Shown: positions 45,235 through 55,754 of the stretch, piece after piece | Layout of the letters: each line of letters begins with the position of its first letter | Numbering within the stretch: the stretch's first letter is position 1 | Source of the DNA: Henricia sp. BOLD:AAB3569 | Lineage: Eukaryota; Echinodermata; Asteroidea; Spinulosida; Echinasteridae | NCBI GenBank assembly: GCA_037783545.1 | Contig: JBBELK010000490.1 | Location: 248,001-312,000, forward strand | DNA length: 64,000 bases | Direction: 5' to 3' | Made by a program: the position numbers and the translations under genes | Notes under the pieces: generated by a model | What the model was told of the DNA's origin: nothing | Databases searched by the model: none | What the model saw: the letters and a program-made list of their open reading frames with translations, nothing else

Positions 45235-48200
45235 TAAAATTAGGGGTTAAAAGTAGCCCGGGTTGGACTCCGTACCGCATACTACATGGGGATACGGAGT
45301 CCAGGGTATGAAGTTCCAAAAACAGGGGAAATTTTTTTGTAACAAACAAAATTCAATATTTCTACCTTGTGCTGGAAGCCGCTAATGTGCTATCAAATTT
45401 CGGTATTTCGGTAGACTGTGTGGATACATTAGTGGTTGCTCGCAGAAAGGTTTGGCAGACCTTTTCGAAGGTTTAAGCCGACGTGAACGTGCTATTTATT
45501 TAACCATACACCCACGGCTTTGACCTAGTGATAGTGGAGTACATACTCGCTAGACGCATGGTCTTCGTTTCCCCACCCCTCCCTAGTCCCCCACCCCCGG
45601 GCTGTCCCCCTAAGACTAAGAGGTTGGGGTTGTCACTTTTCGTGTGATAAATTCCCCGCCCCTGTGGCAAAATTTGGACGAAAAATATCCTCGCCCATAT
45701 GGGGACAAAACATGCACGTTTTTTTCCCCAGGTGCCCTGTAATTTTTTTTTTTACAGGGTGTATCAAAAAAAAGTATACACTCAGAAAAATGTCAAAAAA
45801 ATAAAAACGTTCTAAGTTTTCTAATTTCTCTCTATACATATTGGTAGGCAGACATTTGAAGCTTTAAATGACACCATGACCATTTGGAAAACTTCACGCA
45901 TGACTGATCAGGTTATTGTTTAATTCATGTTGACAAACTTGGCTTGCGCTGAACTTTGACCTTCAATTGACCCATGGAGGAAGGATCAGACGAAAATGCC
46001 CACACGAAGAAAGTTGTAGCCCATGTCTGATCTATATGTCTGGGTCACGTAGTTGTGGAGAGGGTAATGCATATGTTGGTCTTGTTTAGCTTGTAATTCG
46101 ACACTTGATGACGTCACGACAACGTCACTACAATCTTCAGACCAGGTTCTAAGTTTGTATCAAGTTTGAAGTTCGTAACTTGTTTAGTTTTCGAGTTATG
46201 CTCTGGACTGAGTTTGGACTAGAAGAAGAAAAAAAAGACATGGGAAAAAACATGAACTAGAGCTACATGTACGTCTGTTCTATGAACAGAGCGTTCATAG
46301 AATATTGATCCATTTTTGTCTACTTCCGGTTTCTACCGGAAGTGAACAAAATCAAAGGTCATTGTCTGTGTACGAAATTTAGATCTCGGCGCAGTGAATA
46401 GGTTATTATTATTACTGTTACTGCAAGAATTAGGGTCATATGTTAAAGAGCTGATTTTTTTTGGTTTTTTTGAAGATTTAAACCATTAATTTTATATTTA
46501 TTGTAATATGACACTTGATGACGTCATCATGATAATATTGTGATATGTCCCAGACCTCGTAGCAGGCAACATGCATGAGAAAAATTTACTTCGTCACTAC
46601 TCTAAAAGCAAGCAAATTATTCAACTTTAAAAAAAATACTGAATGTTACCTTTAATGCCTCGCCTTTGAAGGATCGATGACGTCACTAAAGTTTTGACCA
46701 TACAAACCTGTTTGTCACTTCATCAGCCCTACAGTCACTAATATTGAGCTGATTTGCACAAACGTAGCCATAAAAGAAATTGTTTTGACATTTGTTTATT
46801 TTGCCGCTAGAGGGCGTCCTTTCATGGAATGACGTCAGAACTTACATTTTTGGAAAGCCTATTTACCTTAGACACTAACACTATCAAGCCCAGCTATCTT
46901 TCATCACTTTTACAAAATAGGTTCATTTAAGTGCACTTCAAATCAAAGGTTCATTTTAAAAAATCAAAGGTCATTGTCTGTGTACGAAACATATACCCTA
47001 GTCAAACTTGAGGCGGAATAAGCCGGAATGCCATCAGAATGAAAATAGACTGCCGAAGTGTGACGTGCGTTGCCATGGCGATTGGATCTAAACTATCATG
47101 GCCGTCGGGAAAAGTACCACTGGAAAAGCACTGGGATACGGTTGAGTGATTTTTAGTTCAGATCCAATTGCCTAGGCAACCAACAAAAGGTGACGTATTC
47201 ACTTCGGCAGTCTATTCTTCGTATATTCCGGGATATTCGAAGTGCATTCTAAAAATTCTGACTACATTCTGAGTGCATTCCACACCTGGGCCCATTCTTG
47301 TGGCCGGCCCGAATGTTTTACTCATGCTTAAAACATTCGAGGTGCATTCGAAGAGGAGAAATATCGAACGGCATTCGAAGTGTATTCTAACTGCATTCTG
47401 ACTGCAATATACATATTATTACGGCATTCCAACAGAATTCGAAACACTTTGATCGCGTTCAAGGGAAAAAGCGAAATGGCAAGCCATGGCAATCCTGCCA
47501 GAATGTCCCGAATGAGCCCGAGTGCACCTCGAGTGCATCTCGATTGCTGTCTTTCATACGCGCCCTACTTTAGTTACAATTAGCAATAATATCTCGGTTT
47601 CGTTTTTTTATCCACCCTGTATATACGCAAATGTTGACTTGGCTGAACTTTGGCATTCAATTGACCCAGGAGGGAAGGGTCAGATACAAATACCTACACG
47701 AACAAAATTGTAATCCATGATCAGATCTATATTTCTGCCAAATATGACGACCCTGGGTCACGTGGTTTTGGCAAAGGTAGCATTTTAAAAGTGCATATTT
47801 TGGTAATTGTTATCATAAAAGTCCACTTTTGTAGCATTTTTAAATTATTATAATTACGTAATCAGTGACGTCATGGTGATGTTTTACATGGTGGTGGAAG
47901 TTTGTGATGGGGCCCATGCCGTACCCAGTTTTATGAAGATCAAGCGTACTTTAATAGCTAATATTGCTTCATAAGTACAAAAAACACAACTGATGTGATT
48001 TTTTAATTGGCTGAAATTTGACCTTCGATTGACCCAGGAAGGAAGGGTCAAATGAAAATGCCTACACTAAGAACATTGTAGCCCATGATCTGATCTATAT
48101 GTCTGCCAAATATGAAGACCCTGGGTCATGTGGTTTTGGCCAAGTTTGGTTAAGAGCGAAGTTTGGGAACAACCTGAAAAAGCGCCGACAACGTCTATGC

Positions 48201-48289
48201 GCTATGTCTATGGGGACAAAATCAGACGAAAACTGGAAAAAAATATTTACAAAAATCAACACGAAAACAAAGACTTTTTCGTCCTAGCG
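45235..48289. repeat. Tandem triplication, unit 3 (3.06 kb)
   Basis: Same order as units 1 and 2, with only scattered single-base differences seen. CTAG terminus 46257-46260, CCGGAAG palindrome near 46321-46342, CTCF-like core 46804-46819, MITE 47048-47212. At its right end GCG is followed by AAAAAGC instead of TAAAATTA, so 48287-48289 marks the ancestral right edge of the duplicated segment. Confidence 0.9.
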
Positions 48290-48352
48290 AAAAAGCAAAA
48301 AAAAAAAATCAGAACGAAAACAAGGGCTTTTTCGCGCAAAGCGAAAAGCCAA
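46257..48352 (-). mobile_element. Helentron-like element spanning the right part of unit 3
   Basis: On the minus strand the 3' CTAG at 46257-46260 with the GAACAGACG hairpin and the type-2 cap GGCTTTTTCGCGCAAAGCG... at 48327-48350 bracket about 2.1 kb. It abuts the CTAG of the next element at 48353. The equivalent parts of units 1 and 2 lack the cap because the duplication breakpoint cut it off. Confidence 0.6.
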
Positions 48353-49067
48353 CTAGAGATACTAGGTCTGTTGATCAATAACAGAGCATAGGGCTTTCCG
48401 CACTTCTTGTATTGTACGTTTGTATCCATGTAATACTGCATGTTGTACGATAATACATCATGCTATGCACACTACATTATATGTACATGTACAGTGTACA
48501 ATGTAGATGCATACTGTACATTTACATGTAGCCTCGTTTTCGACAAATAGGCAGCAAGATTCTAGATCAATGTCTTTGTATGAAATTTAGACCTTGGTTA
48601 GTCAAGACCATTCCCGAAGGAATAAAGTTTGTATCTCCAACGGTTGATTTTTAAGAGTTTTTTTGTTTTTAACTTAAAGGTATTACATTTTAAACGCTTG
48701 TAATTTGACACCTGATGACGTCATCAAGATAACCTCTTTGGTATAGTACTTTACTATGGGTTCCTAATCGTGACTACGTTTGATGATGATCCAAGCTCTG
48801 CAAGCGACCCTTAGACCAGCGATACAGACTATGTGCTTTGTCTAAGGGACTTGGGGCAGTATATATGTATGCATACTGTAAGCTTATGTACACTGATATA
48901 CTGCACTGTGTGTATGATGTACATGTAGTATAGGCCGATACAGGAAGTGAACGACATTGGCTAATGTATGCTGCAGAAACGCGCTTATTTGTTGACGTCA
49001 TCGTGACGTCACAAATGTTGCAAATGTATTAGACCAAGTCAAAACAAACCTAAAACACAAATGTTGA
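48353..49067 (-). mobile_element. Helentron-like family D, left part
   Basis: The minus-strand 3' terminus reads hairpin ATGCTCTGTT/AACAGACC, then CTAG at 48353-48356, with GGAAAGCCC as a subterminal block. TACATGTA-rich sequence follows, then a D body block (AAATTTAGACCTTGG) and a TGACGTCATCGTGACGTCA pair at 48994-49012. The retroelement at 49068 interrupts it; the sequence continues at 58442. Confidence 0.6.
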
Positions 49068-50051
49068 TGTAGTGGTAACCTCCCGCGATAATACGGTGTG
49101 AGGTGAGGTCCAGTCACAAAATTAATTGGGACGGCTTGTGTTAATTTCACCACAATGCAGGAATCATTTTATTTCCTCACTGATCCAGCAAATCAATCAC
49201 AGGAATCAACAATCAATTACTCCCGATGACGATTGTAATTATTTATAATCCATTATCACAATCAGATCAGATCCTCTAGATCCCTTTAGATCCTTTAAAT
49301 CCCTTAGATCCTTTAAATCCCTGGATGGAGTAGGATAGGAGCACTTATAAGCCTCCGAGCAGAAAGCTTTATCTGAAAGAAAAGCCAAAACAGTAAAACA
49401 CAAGGTCAGCAAATGCAATGCAAGAAACACATGTACCGGTAATTGTATATCCACTATGCACAACGCGCATTCAGTGCGTGTGTGTACTGTCTGGCCTGCA
49501 AAGTACACGGGGCAGAGGTCAACAATTTCCCCACGACAGTTGCTAACTTGAGCGTGCATGACAACGGCATGAGCGCGAAAGTTTCAGCGACAAAACGGCC
49601 CAACAAACTCGACTTTATGTGCGTGAAATGTCAAAATTACACTCACCACATGTTCTGTAGTTGTTCTCCCCAAGTTCTAAAGATGAACCATGGTTATGAG
49701 CCTGGCAAATAATGCAAAATAAAGGGGAAAACTTCCTCTCTTTCTGCAGAGGTTCACTCAAACAGTCGGAGAAAACGGGAAAAGAACTCGCATCCCGCGC
49801 TCTCATGTCATGTCCAAACTGTTTACAGATGTTCGCATATCATGTCACTTACGGATCACTGCGCGACGGGACAAATGTTTTGCTGAACTGCGTTATAAAA
49901 CAATGTACGCCACACGCACTATTTCCACTGCGGAAGGATCTGACCTTATGGTACTGTCTATAGCATGACCTTTTTGCATATATTAGGCAGTCTATAAATA
50001 ATATTGTTGTTAAAGGGACAGGGCCATCGTTAAAGGGACCGTACCCTCACA
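49068..50051 (-). repeat. 3' LTR of the Gypsy element
   Basis: 984 bp, same as 57458-58441. Element-sense ends are TGTGAGGGTAC and ACCACTACA. An AATAAA in element sense (49168-49173) lies about 100 bp from the 3' edge and could be the polyadenylation signal. A short-period repeat of GGATCTAAA/GGATTTAAA words (49265-49325) is present in both LTRs. The 106-codon frame across this repeat is present in both LTRs simply because they are copies. Confidence 0.95.
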
Positions 50052-50080
50052 ATTTCCCTGCTTTGAGACCAATCGCCCCG
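50052..50080 (-). other. Polypurine tract region next to the 3' LTR
   Basis: In element sense the LTR is preceded by AAAGCAGGGAAAT. This is the place where the plus-strand primer lies in LTR elements. From here to 50559 I see no gene; it is the 3' untranslated part. Confidence 0.6.
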
Positions 50081-50559
50081 AGTGGTCCTACACCATCCAA
50101 GGAAACAATAATTAACATTACTAATTTCCAAACAAAATTTACACACTAACGTTAAACATCAAAAATTACGCATAGGTACATATCACACTAAGTACCAGAT
50201 CTCAATCCCTCGCCGAGAAAACAAGTGTAAAACATTACCTGGGATCACATCAGTGATGTTTTTGTCTTTACGTCACTATTATTGTACTCTATAATCAGGT
50301 ACCAAAAACATAGGCAGAGCAAATCTGCTACTCTGAACAAATGGAGACAAAATTGTCTTAGCACCAATCTCATATCCAACTTGGAATGGAATGGTATGTG
50401 TTATCACAACGATAATTCTATTACCTGTATATGTACAAGCTACAGTTTCTCAAAAACAATCAGCACTTCTAAAATTTGGAAAATCCTCCTCAATGCACAT
50501 CTTACATAATACTTTTTAAAAGTTCTATACTGTAGGATATATTGCAATCAAGGTCATTG

Positions 50560-51156
50560 TTAGGCATGCAAACATTGCAACACCGCCTCTTTCAGCCCTT
50601 TTCCATACTTTATCATACCATCACTTGTCAAATGAACTCCGTCCAAAAGACATCTTGGGTGGTTAATCTTTCTCTGAGCATACAGATACATTTGTGGGTG
50701 GTTCTTTAAAGTCTTACCAAGAGCAGAATTATATCTTCTTACTCTGTGGTTGAATGTGACCAACCCTACCTGTCCTGGTCGCGATAACCTAGAGCGCTCA
50801 ATCACTGAGAGTAGGATAATACAACGAGGAGTAATTCCCTCATTCTTAAGTTCGCTCACAAATTGTAAGGTGTTCTCAACCAAAACTGCGGGTGTGACGT
50901 CTTCGTCACACAAATCGTTTGTTCCTATGTCTAAGATCAAAATGTCAATAGGTTTTCTTTTTAATTTTCGAAGGAAAAACTCTAAATTTGAAAACAGGCG
51001 AGCATAACTCAATCCGGGGTGGCCCTCCACAGACAGAGTGCACTTTCCAGACAAGTCGACGAAATCGAGCACAGACTTACGGTTGGTCTGCGCCTCTCTG
51101 GAAAGACGTGATACAAAGGAATGGCCATACAAAAATACATGAGGCAATTCTGTCAT
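50560..51156 (-). CDS. SGNH/GDSL-type hydrolase-like third ORF of the Gypsy element
   Basis: 198 residues. Motif blocks appear in the family's order and spacing: GHSF near residues 11-14 (nucleophile Ser in block I), a glycine block near 48, GTND at 78-81 (block III), and DGVH at 172-175 (Asp-x-x-His, block V). A length near 200 residues is usual for single-domain SGNH hydrolases, which cleave esters or acetyl groups. No signal peptide or membrane segment is evident, so a cytoplasmic protein is likely. It lies about 360 bp beyond pol, in the position an envelope gene would occupy, and within the LTRs. SGNH-type domains are known from some CR1 LINE ORF1 proteins and some Ngaro/DIRS-type elements; I am less sure of reports in Gypsy elements. 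It may be expressed from a spliced or downstream message. Substrate unknown. Confidence 0.8.
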   Translation of the reverse strand: MTELPHVFLYGHSFVSRLSREAQTNRKSVLDFVDLSGKCTLSVEGHPGLSYARLFSNLEFFLRKLKRKPIDILILDIGTNDLCDEDVTPAVLVENTLQFVSELKNEGITPRCIILLSVIERSRLSRPGQVGLVTFNHRVRRYNSALGKTLKNHPQMYLYAQRKINHPRCLLDGVHLTSDGMIKYGKGLKEAVLQCLHA

Positions 51157-51516
51157 ACAGGCAGTTTATAACAAGGGATATTCAACTCTTAGAACACGTG
51201 ACAAAGCTTTAAACTTCTGAAAAACTATTTCAACAACATATTTTGTTCATAAAACTAGCTCCTGGCTTATGAAAGCTCTTTCAAACGCTTAGTTATTTAC
51301 ATTACATGTACCAAAAGATGGTATATAGTGCTAATGGAGTTGGTCCAGTCACAGAGGAGGTATACACCACGGCCTGTGTCATGATTATGACACAGATAGC
51401 CTCCGCCCTGGGCCTCAACCACAAACACTCATTGGACGATGCACGCCTACGGTAGATTCTGTGAGCTATTACCATGCACCAACCTACTACCATAGTGGAT
51501 GCAAATATTGACTAAT

Positions 51517-54500
51517 CTAGGTGATTCCGTTAGGCCACTGGCCACGGCGTTTATTACGGAGTCGCTTAGACCTCCTCAACGCTGGCGTTTTCTGAGCGTG
51601 GCCCTCGCATCCATCATTGTCATGCACTGACTTAGGGTCATGCGGACTAATGCCATCTGGGACAGTGGTAAGTGGATGGCTTTGCTTCTGGGACGGTACA
51701 GAAACAATAATGTCCTCGGAGCTATCCGATTCCACTTCTGTCTCAGAGTCAGAGTCACTCGATGGAGGAACAGTAGGTCGAGGATTAACTTGCCCTGGTA
51801 GCTCACCTCGGGGATCCAAGATAAGCATTTTTCGGTTAAGCCACTTTATAGGACCTCCAACCGCCAGTCTCACTCCATATACATCACCGTCAGTGTTCCG
51901 CTTCACCACTACATGCTGTTCTGTGCCAAAAGTGTCACTTAATTTATGCCGTTCAGAGAAGTGGCAATGCCGTAACAGCACTCTAGCACCCACTGGTAAT
52001 ACACTGGCAAACGCACGCTTGTCATATTGTCGTCTGTTTCTTTCAGCAGACCTGATAATACGATCTTGAGCAATCCTATGAGCCCTACGAAGATATTTTG
52101 CTTGCTGCTGGACAGCGTCCTCACTCCAGTCATGTTGGGTGTTACTGATCAAGTGGTCCATCGGGATAGATGGCTCCCTACCAAACATTAGTGCATATGG
52201 GGTATACCCGGTGACACTGTGGGGGGTAGAGTTGTACACAAAAACTAAGTGAGGAAGCAACTTTGGCCAATTTTTGCGGTTCTCGAGTTCAATGGATTTG
52301 ATAAGCCCACAGAGCGTTTTGTTAAACCTCTCTGTTTGCCCGTTGCCTTGAGGGTGATAGGGTGATGTTCGAGTTTTCCTAACCCCGTATAGCTCACAAA
52401 GCTCTCGCACAAGATGACTCTCGAAGTTTCTTCCTTGATCCGAGTGGATCTGGGAAGGCAGACCATAGTGGACAAACCAATGGTCATGTAACGCCTGAGC
52501 CACTACCCTTGCCGTTTGGTTTTTGCAGGGGACGGCCATGGCGAATTTGGTAAAGGCATCGGTCATGACTAACACTTCCTCGATGCCACCGCAACCAGGG
52601 TCAAGTTTCAAAAAATCAATGGCTAAGCGTTCTAATGGCTTGAAGGCCAAAGGGTGCCTCATTGGTGCTCGAATAGCCGGAGTTGGGGTCTTGGCCACCG
52701 TACACTGAAAGCATTGACTTATATGCTTCCTAACCTGGGAATTCATGCTTAACCAAAAACATCGGTGCTTTATAAGAGCAAGCGTCCTCCCAACTCCCTG
52801 ATGACCCCACTGGTCATGCGCGGCCCTGACAATATCGGCTTGGAGTTGCTTTGGGACAAGCAATTGGTGTGTTTGGTCACCATCTGGGTCTCCCTGGACC
52901 CTATACAAGACTCCATCATGCTCCCTGAAGGTTGACCACTCTCTCAACCACGACTTGACCTCTGGTATGCTTTGGTCGCAATGCGGGTCACCTTGGCTGG
53001 AATCCCACTTCTGCTCCCATAGACTCCATATCTCCCCCAAGGCATCGTCTGCCTTTTGTAAGACTGCCAACTCGACATGGGAATATGAGGGTAGGAGCGA
53101 ACTGGCCACAACTGGCTGATCTGTCCCCATCCCAACTTCTTGAAACGGCATGATTACCATTGGTTCAGACGACTGTAAGTTAGGCGTCAAGGGGGTACAC
53201 TGCGCAATGGACAGCAAAATGTCTGCTGTTTCAGATACATTTAACTCAGGTGGGTTGCGGCTTAGCGCATCCGCACACCTGTTGGAACGACCAGACCTGT
53301 ATTTTATTGTAAGATCAAAGGCTGCAAGCTGGGCAACCCAGCGCTGTTCGGTGGCTCCGAGCTTTGCGTTCTGAAGATGCGCGAGAGGGTTATTGTCTGT
53401 CCAAACCGTAGTGTGCCGGCCTAGTAAATACTCTCTGAATTTTTCGGCAACTGCCCACTTTAAGGCTAACAACTCTAGCTTAAAGCTAGACAAATCAGAG
53501 TAACCTCTTTCCGCACCTCTCAGTCCGCGGCTGGCAAAAGCCACAGGGTGCAGGTTGCCTTCGTCATCGTACTGTGAAAGGCATGCTCCTAAGCCTTTTA
53601 AGGAAGCGTCTACTTCGACCACGAAGTCCCGATCGAAATTTGGGTATGCTAGCACTGGTGTGCTACACAGTGTTTGCTTTAGCTCAGAGAATGCTTGATC
53701 TGCCTCAGGTGTCCATGGTAATAGGCCTCTCGACTTCCCTGCTTTTAATCTAGCTTTGCCGACCAGCGAATGCAGTGGCGCAGAAATCTTGGCAAACCCC
53801 TTGACATAACGTCTGTAATAAGATGCCAGACCTAAGAATGATCTGAGCTTCTCCATAGTAGTGGGGACAGGCCAATTCTTGATGTGTTCGACTTTCCCAG
53901 GGTCCACAGACACTCCTTCTGCACCTACAATGTGACCTAGGTGTGACACTGACTTCCTAAATAACTGGCACTTAGAGCCATTTAGCTTCAACCCGTGATG
54001 CTCTAGCCGGTCAAACACCTTGTCAAGTCTGTTGAGGTGTTCTTCCACAGATGGGGAAAACACAAGCAAATCATCCAGATATAGAACAAGTTCGGAAAGA
54101 TTCATATCCGCAAAGATGGATTCCATTATGCGCTGGAATGTACTGGGGCTGTTTGTCAAACCTTGAGGAAGTCGTAAAAATTCATACAAACCCCATGGCA
54201 CTCTGAAAGCCGTTTGGGGGATGGAATCTGGGTGAACTGCTACTTGAAAGTAGCCATGAGCAAGATCTAATGAGGAGAACCATTGGGAACTCCCCACAGA
54301 CTCCAAAGTCTCCTCTATTCTCGGGAGGGGAAATGCATCTCTCTGAGTCTTTGCATTAAGGCACCTGTAATCTATACAAAGGCGTAACTGACCGTTTTTC
54401 TTCCTCACTAGCACTACCGGACTAGCGTAGGGACTGGTAGACCTTTGAATGACGTTGCGGTCCAATAGGTCCTGCAACAATTTCTTGACTTCGGTGACCT

Positions 54501-55746
54501 GGCTAGGGATAACACGCCGGTATGGTAGATTTACAGGCTTATCGTCCGACAGCTTAATTTCGTGAGGGATCAAATCGCAATATCCCAGGTCAAACGGACT
54601 CATGGAAAATGCCTTTTCATGTTTCTGTATGAGGCGAACAGCTAACTCGGCATATGTGTCTAATAATTCACCCATTTCGACCCCTGGAGGGAGCAAATAT
54701 GTTGTACCATCTGAAAAAGTGAACAACTGTCTTGGTTCGCTGGTACAAACTTCAACTGCACTACGGCATTCCCGTAGTGTCTCGTCAGGCTCCTCAGCTT
54801 GCCCGTCAATAAGAATTTGGTGAATAGACACTTCAAATTTGCCATCACTGGAATTTACCAGTACTTGTTCTGTCACCTCGACCTCTACTGCTTCGGCTAT
54901 TTTAGCGAAAGCGGGTATAACTAAAGGCTCAGTGCTAGTGTTTGCCACTAAGACTGGAAAACAGTCCGCAATTCCTTGTACGTCATGAACAGCGTCTAGG
55001 ACCTGGTAACTATCTGGTGATCTCTCATCAACAATGTTTGAGGTATTCGGACAGGGCTGTACCACCACTGATTTACCCCCGATTTCTGAATCGGACTTGG
55101 TAATTAGGTGACCATGCAGGGTACCAACTGACTCTGCAGGTACGATTGTGTGCTCACGCACTTCAACGTCATAAACTGTAGCACATTTTTCGGATGAACT
55201 TTCGTGTTCAGGATCGGTATCTTCCGTGCTCACTGAACTGAACCACTGCAATGCCAGCTTTAAGTCTTCGCATTCATGCACTGACCCTAATTGCTTGAGC
55301 TTCGTGTACAACACGCGTAGCACATTACAACCCAGCAGCACTGGATACTTTTCGCTGTTGGCTTTTTTTGCTGTGTCGCTTAATATCAAGAAACTCGCAA
55401 TAAATTTCTGCCCATATATCTCAACTGGTGCCTCCAAATACCCATCTACTGGCACTGCAAGTCCATTGGCACCTACAAGTTTTACAAACCCGCCGACATC
55501 ATCAAGTCCACCTAGCTTTTTCGCCAAATTCTCGCGATAAAATTTTGCGGATATTAGTGACGTGACCGCCCCGGTGTCTAATACGCATTGGGCATGGGCC
55601 CCCGCAATGAGTATGCTTGCCGTAGGACTATTAGCGAGTAACCGATTTTTGTCGGCGGCGGAAATTATTCTGTTTACAGGTTCATGCACATTTTTAGAAA
55701 AATCAAATTGTTGCTGGTTTGCGGGCTCATGCTTCGCCTCCGGCAC
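51517..55746 (-). CDS. pol: Gypsy Pol polyprotein (protease, RT, RNase H, integrase)
   Basis: 1409 residues from the first ATG. Protease motif DTG at about 57-59; a long linker to about 400; reverse transcriptase about 405-610 with YLDD at 556-559; RNase H about 705-830; zinc-binding HHCC segment about 975-1016; integrase core about 1040-1190 with the DDE residues near 1044, 1103 and 1139; a GPY/F-like module about 1250-1320; and a serine/acidic then arginine-rich tail. It is in a different frame from gag and starts a few bases after the gag stop, so frameshifting or re-initiation, both used in this family, would be needed to make it. Domain order is Ty3/Gypsy. The frame is open throughout. 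Confidence 0.95.
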   Translation of the reverse strand: MPEAKHEPANQQQFDFSKNVHEPVNRIISAADKNRLLANSPTASILIAGAHAQCVLDTGAVTSLISAKFYRENLAKKLGGLDDVGGFVKLVGANGLAVPVDGYLEAPVEIYGQKFIASFLILSDTAKKANSEKYPVLLGCNVLRVLYTKLKQLGSVHECEDLKLALQWFSSVSTEDTDPEHESSSEKCATVYDVEVREHTIVPAESVGTLHGHLITKSDSEIGGKSVVVQPCPNTSNIVDERSPDSYQVLDAVHDVQGIADCFPVLVANTSTEPLVIPAFAKIAEAVEVEVTEQVLVNSSDGKFEVSIHQILIDGQAEEPDETLRECRSAVEVCTSEPRQLFTFSDGTTYLLPPGVEMGELLDTYAELAVRLIQKHEKAFSMSPFDLGYCDLIPHEIKLSDDKPVNLPYRRVIPSQVTEVKKLLQDLLDRNVIQRSTSPYASPVVLVRKKNGQLRLCIDYRCLNAKTQRDAFPLPRIEETLESVGSSQWFSSLDLAHGYFQVAVHPDSIPQTAFRVPWGLYEFLRLPQGLTNSPSTFQRIMESIFADMNLSELVLYLDDLLVFSPSVEEHLNRLDKVFDRLEHHGLKLNGSKCQLFRKSVSHLGHIVGAEGVSVDPGKVEHIKNWPVPTTMEKLRSFLGLASYYRRYVKGFAKISAPLHSLVGKARLKAGKSRGLLPWTPEADQAFSELKQTLCSTPVLAYPNFDRDFVVEVDASLKGLGACLSQYDDEGNLHPVAFASRGLRGAERGYSDLSSFKLELLALKWAVAEKFREYLLGRHTTVWTDNNPLAHLQNAKLGATEQRWVAQLAAFDLTIKYRSGRSNRCADALSRNPPELNVSETADILLSIAQCTPLTPNLQSSEPMVIMPFQEVGMGTDQPVVASSLLPSYSHVELAVLQKADDALGEIWSLWEQKWDSSQGDPHCDQSIPEVKSWLREWSTFREHDGVLYRVQGDPDGDQTHQLLVPKQLQADIVRAAHDQWGHQGVGRTLALIKHRCFWLSMNSQVRKHISQCFQCTVAKTPTPAIRAPMRHPLAFKPLERLAIDFLKLDPGCGGIEEVLVMTDAFTKFAMAVPCKNQTARVVAQALHDHWFVHYGLPSQIHSDQGRNFESHLVRELCELYGVRKTRTSPYHPQGNGQTERFNKTLCGLIKSIELENRKNWPKLLPHLVFVYNSTPHSVTGYTPYALMFGREPSIPMDHLISNTQHDWSEDAVQQQAKYLRRAHRIAQDRIIRSAERNRRQYDKRAFASVLPVGARVLLRHCHFSERHKLSDTFGTEQHVVVKRNTDGDVYGVRLAVGGPIKWLNRKMLILDPRGELPGQVNPRPTVPPSSDSDSETEVESDSSEDIIVSVPSQKQSHPLTTVPDGISPHDPKSVHDNDGCEGHAQKTPALRRSKRLRNKRRGQWPNGIT

Positions 55747-55754
55747 AGTGCCCC

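Noticed and set aside
49239-49559. A 106-codon frame in the LTR as a gene (also at 57629-57949)
   Set aside because: It exists twice only because LTRs are copies, and its charged repeat comes from the short-period GGATCTAAA tract. No family resemblance.
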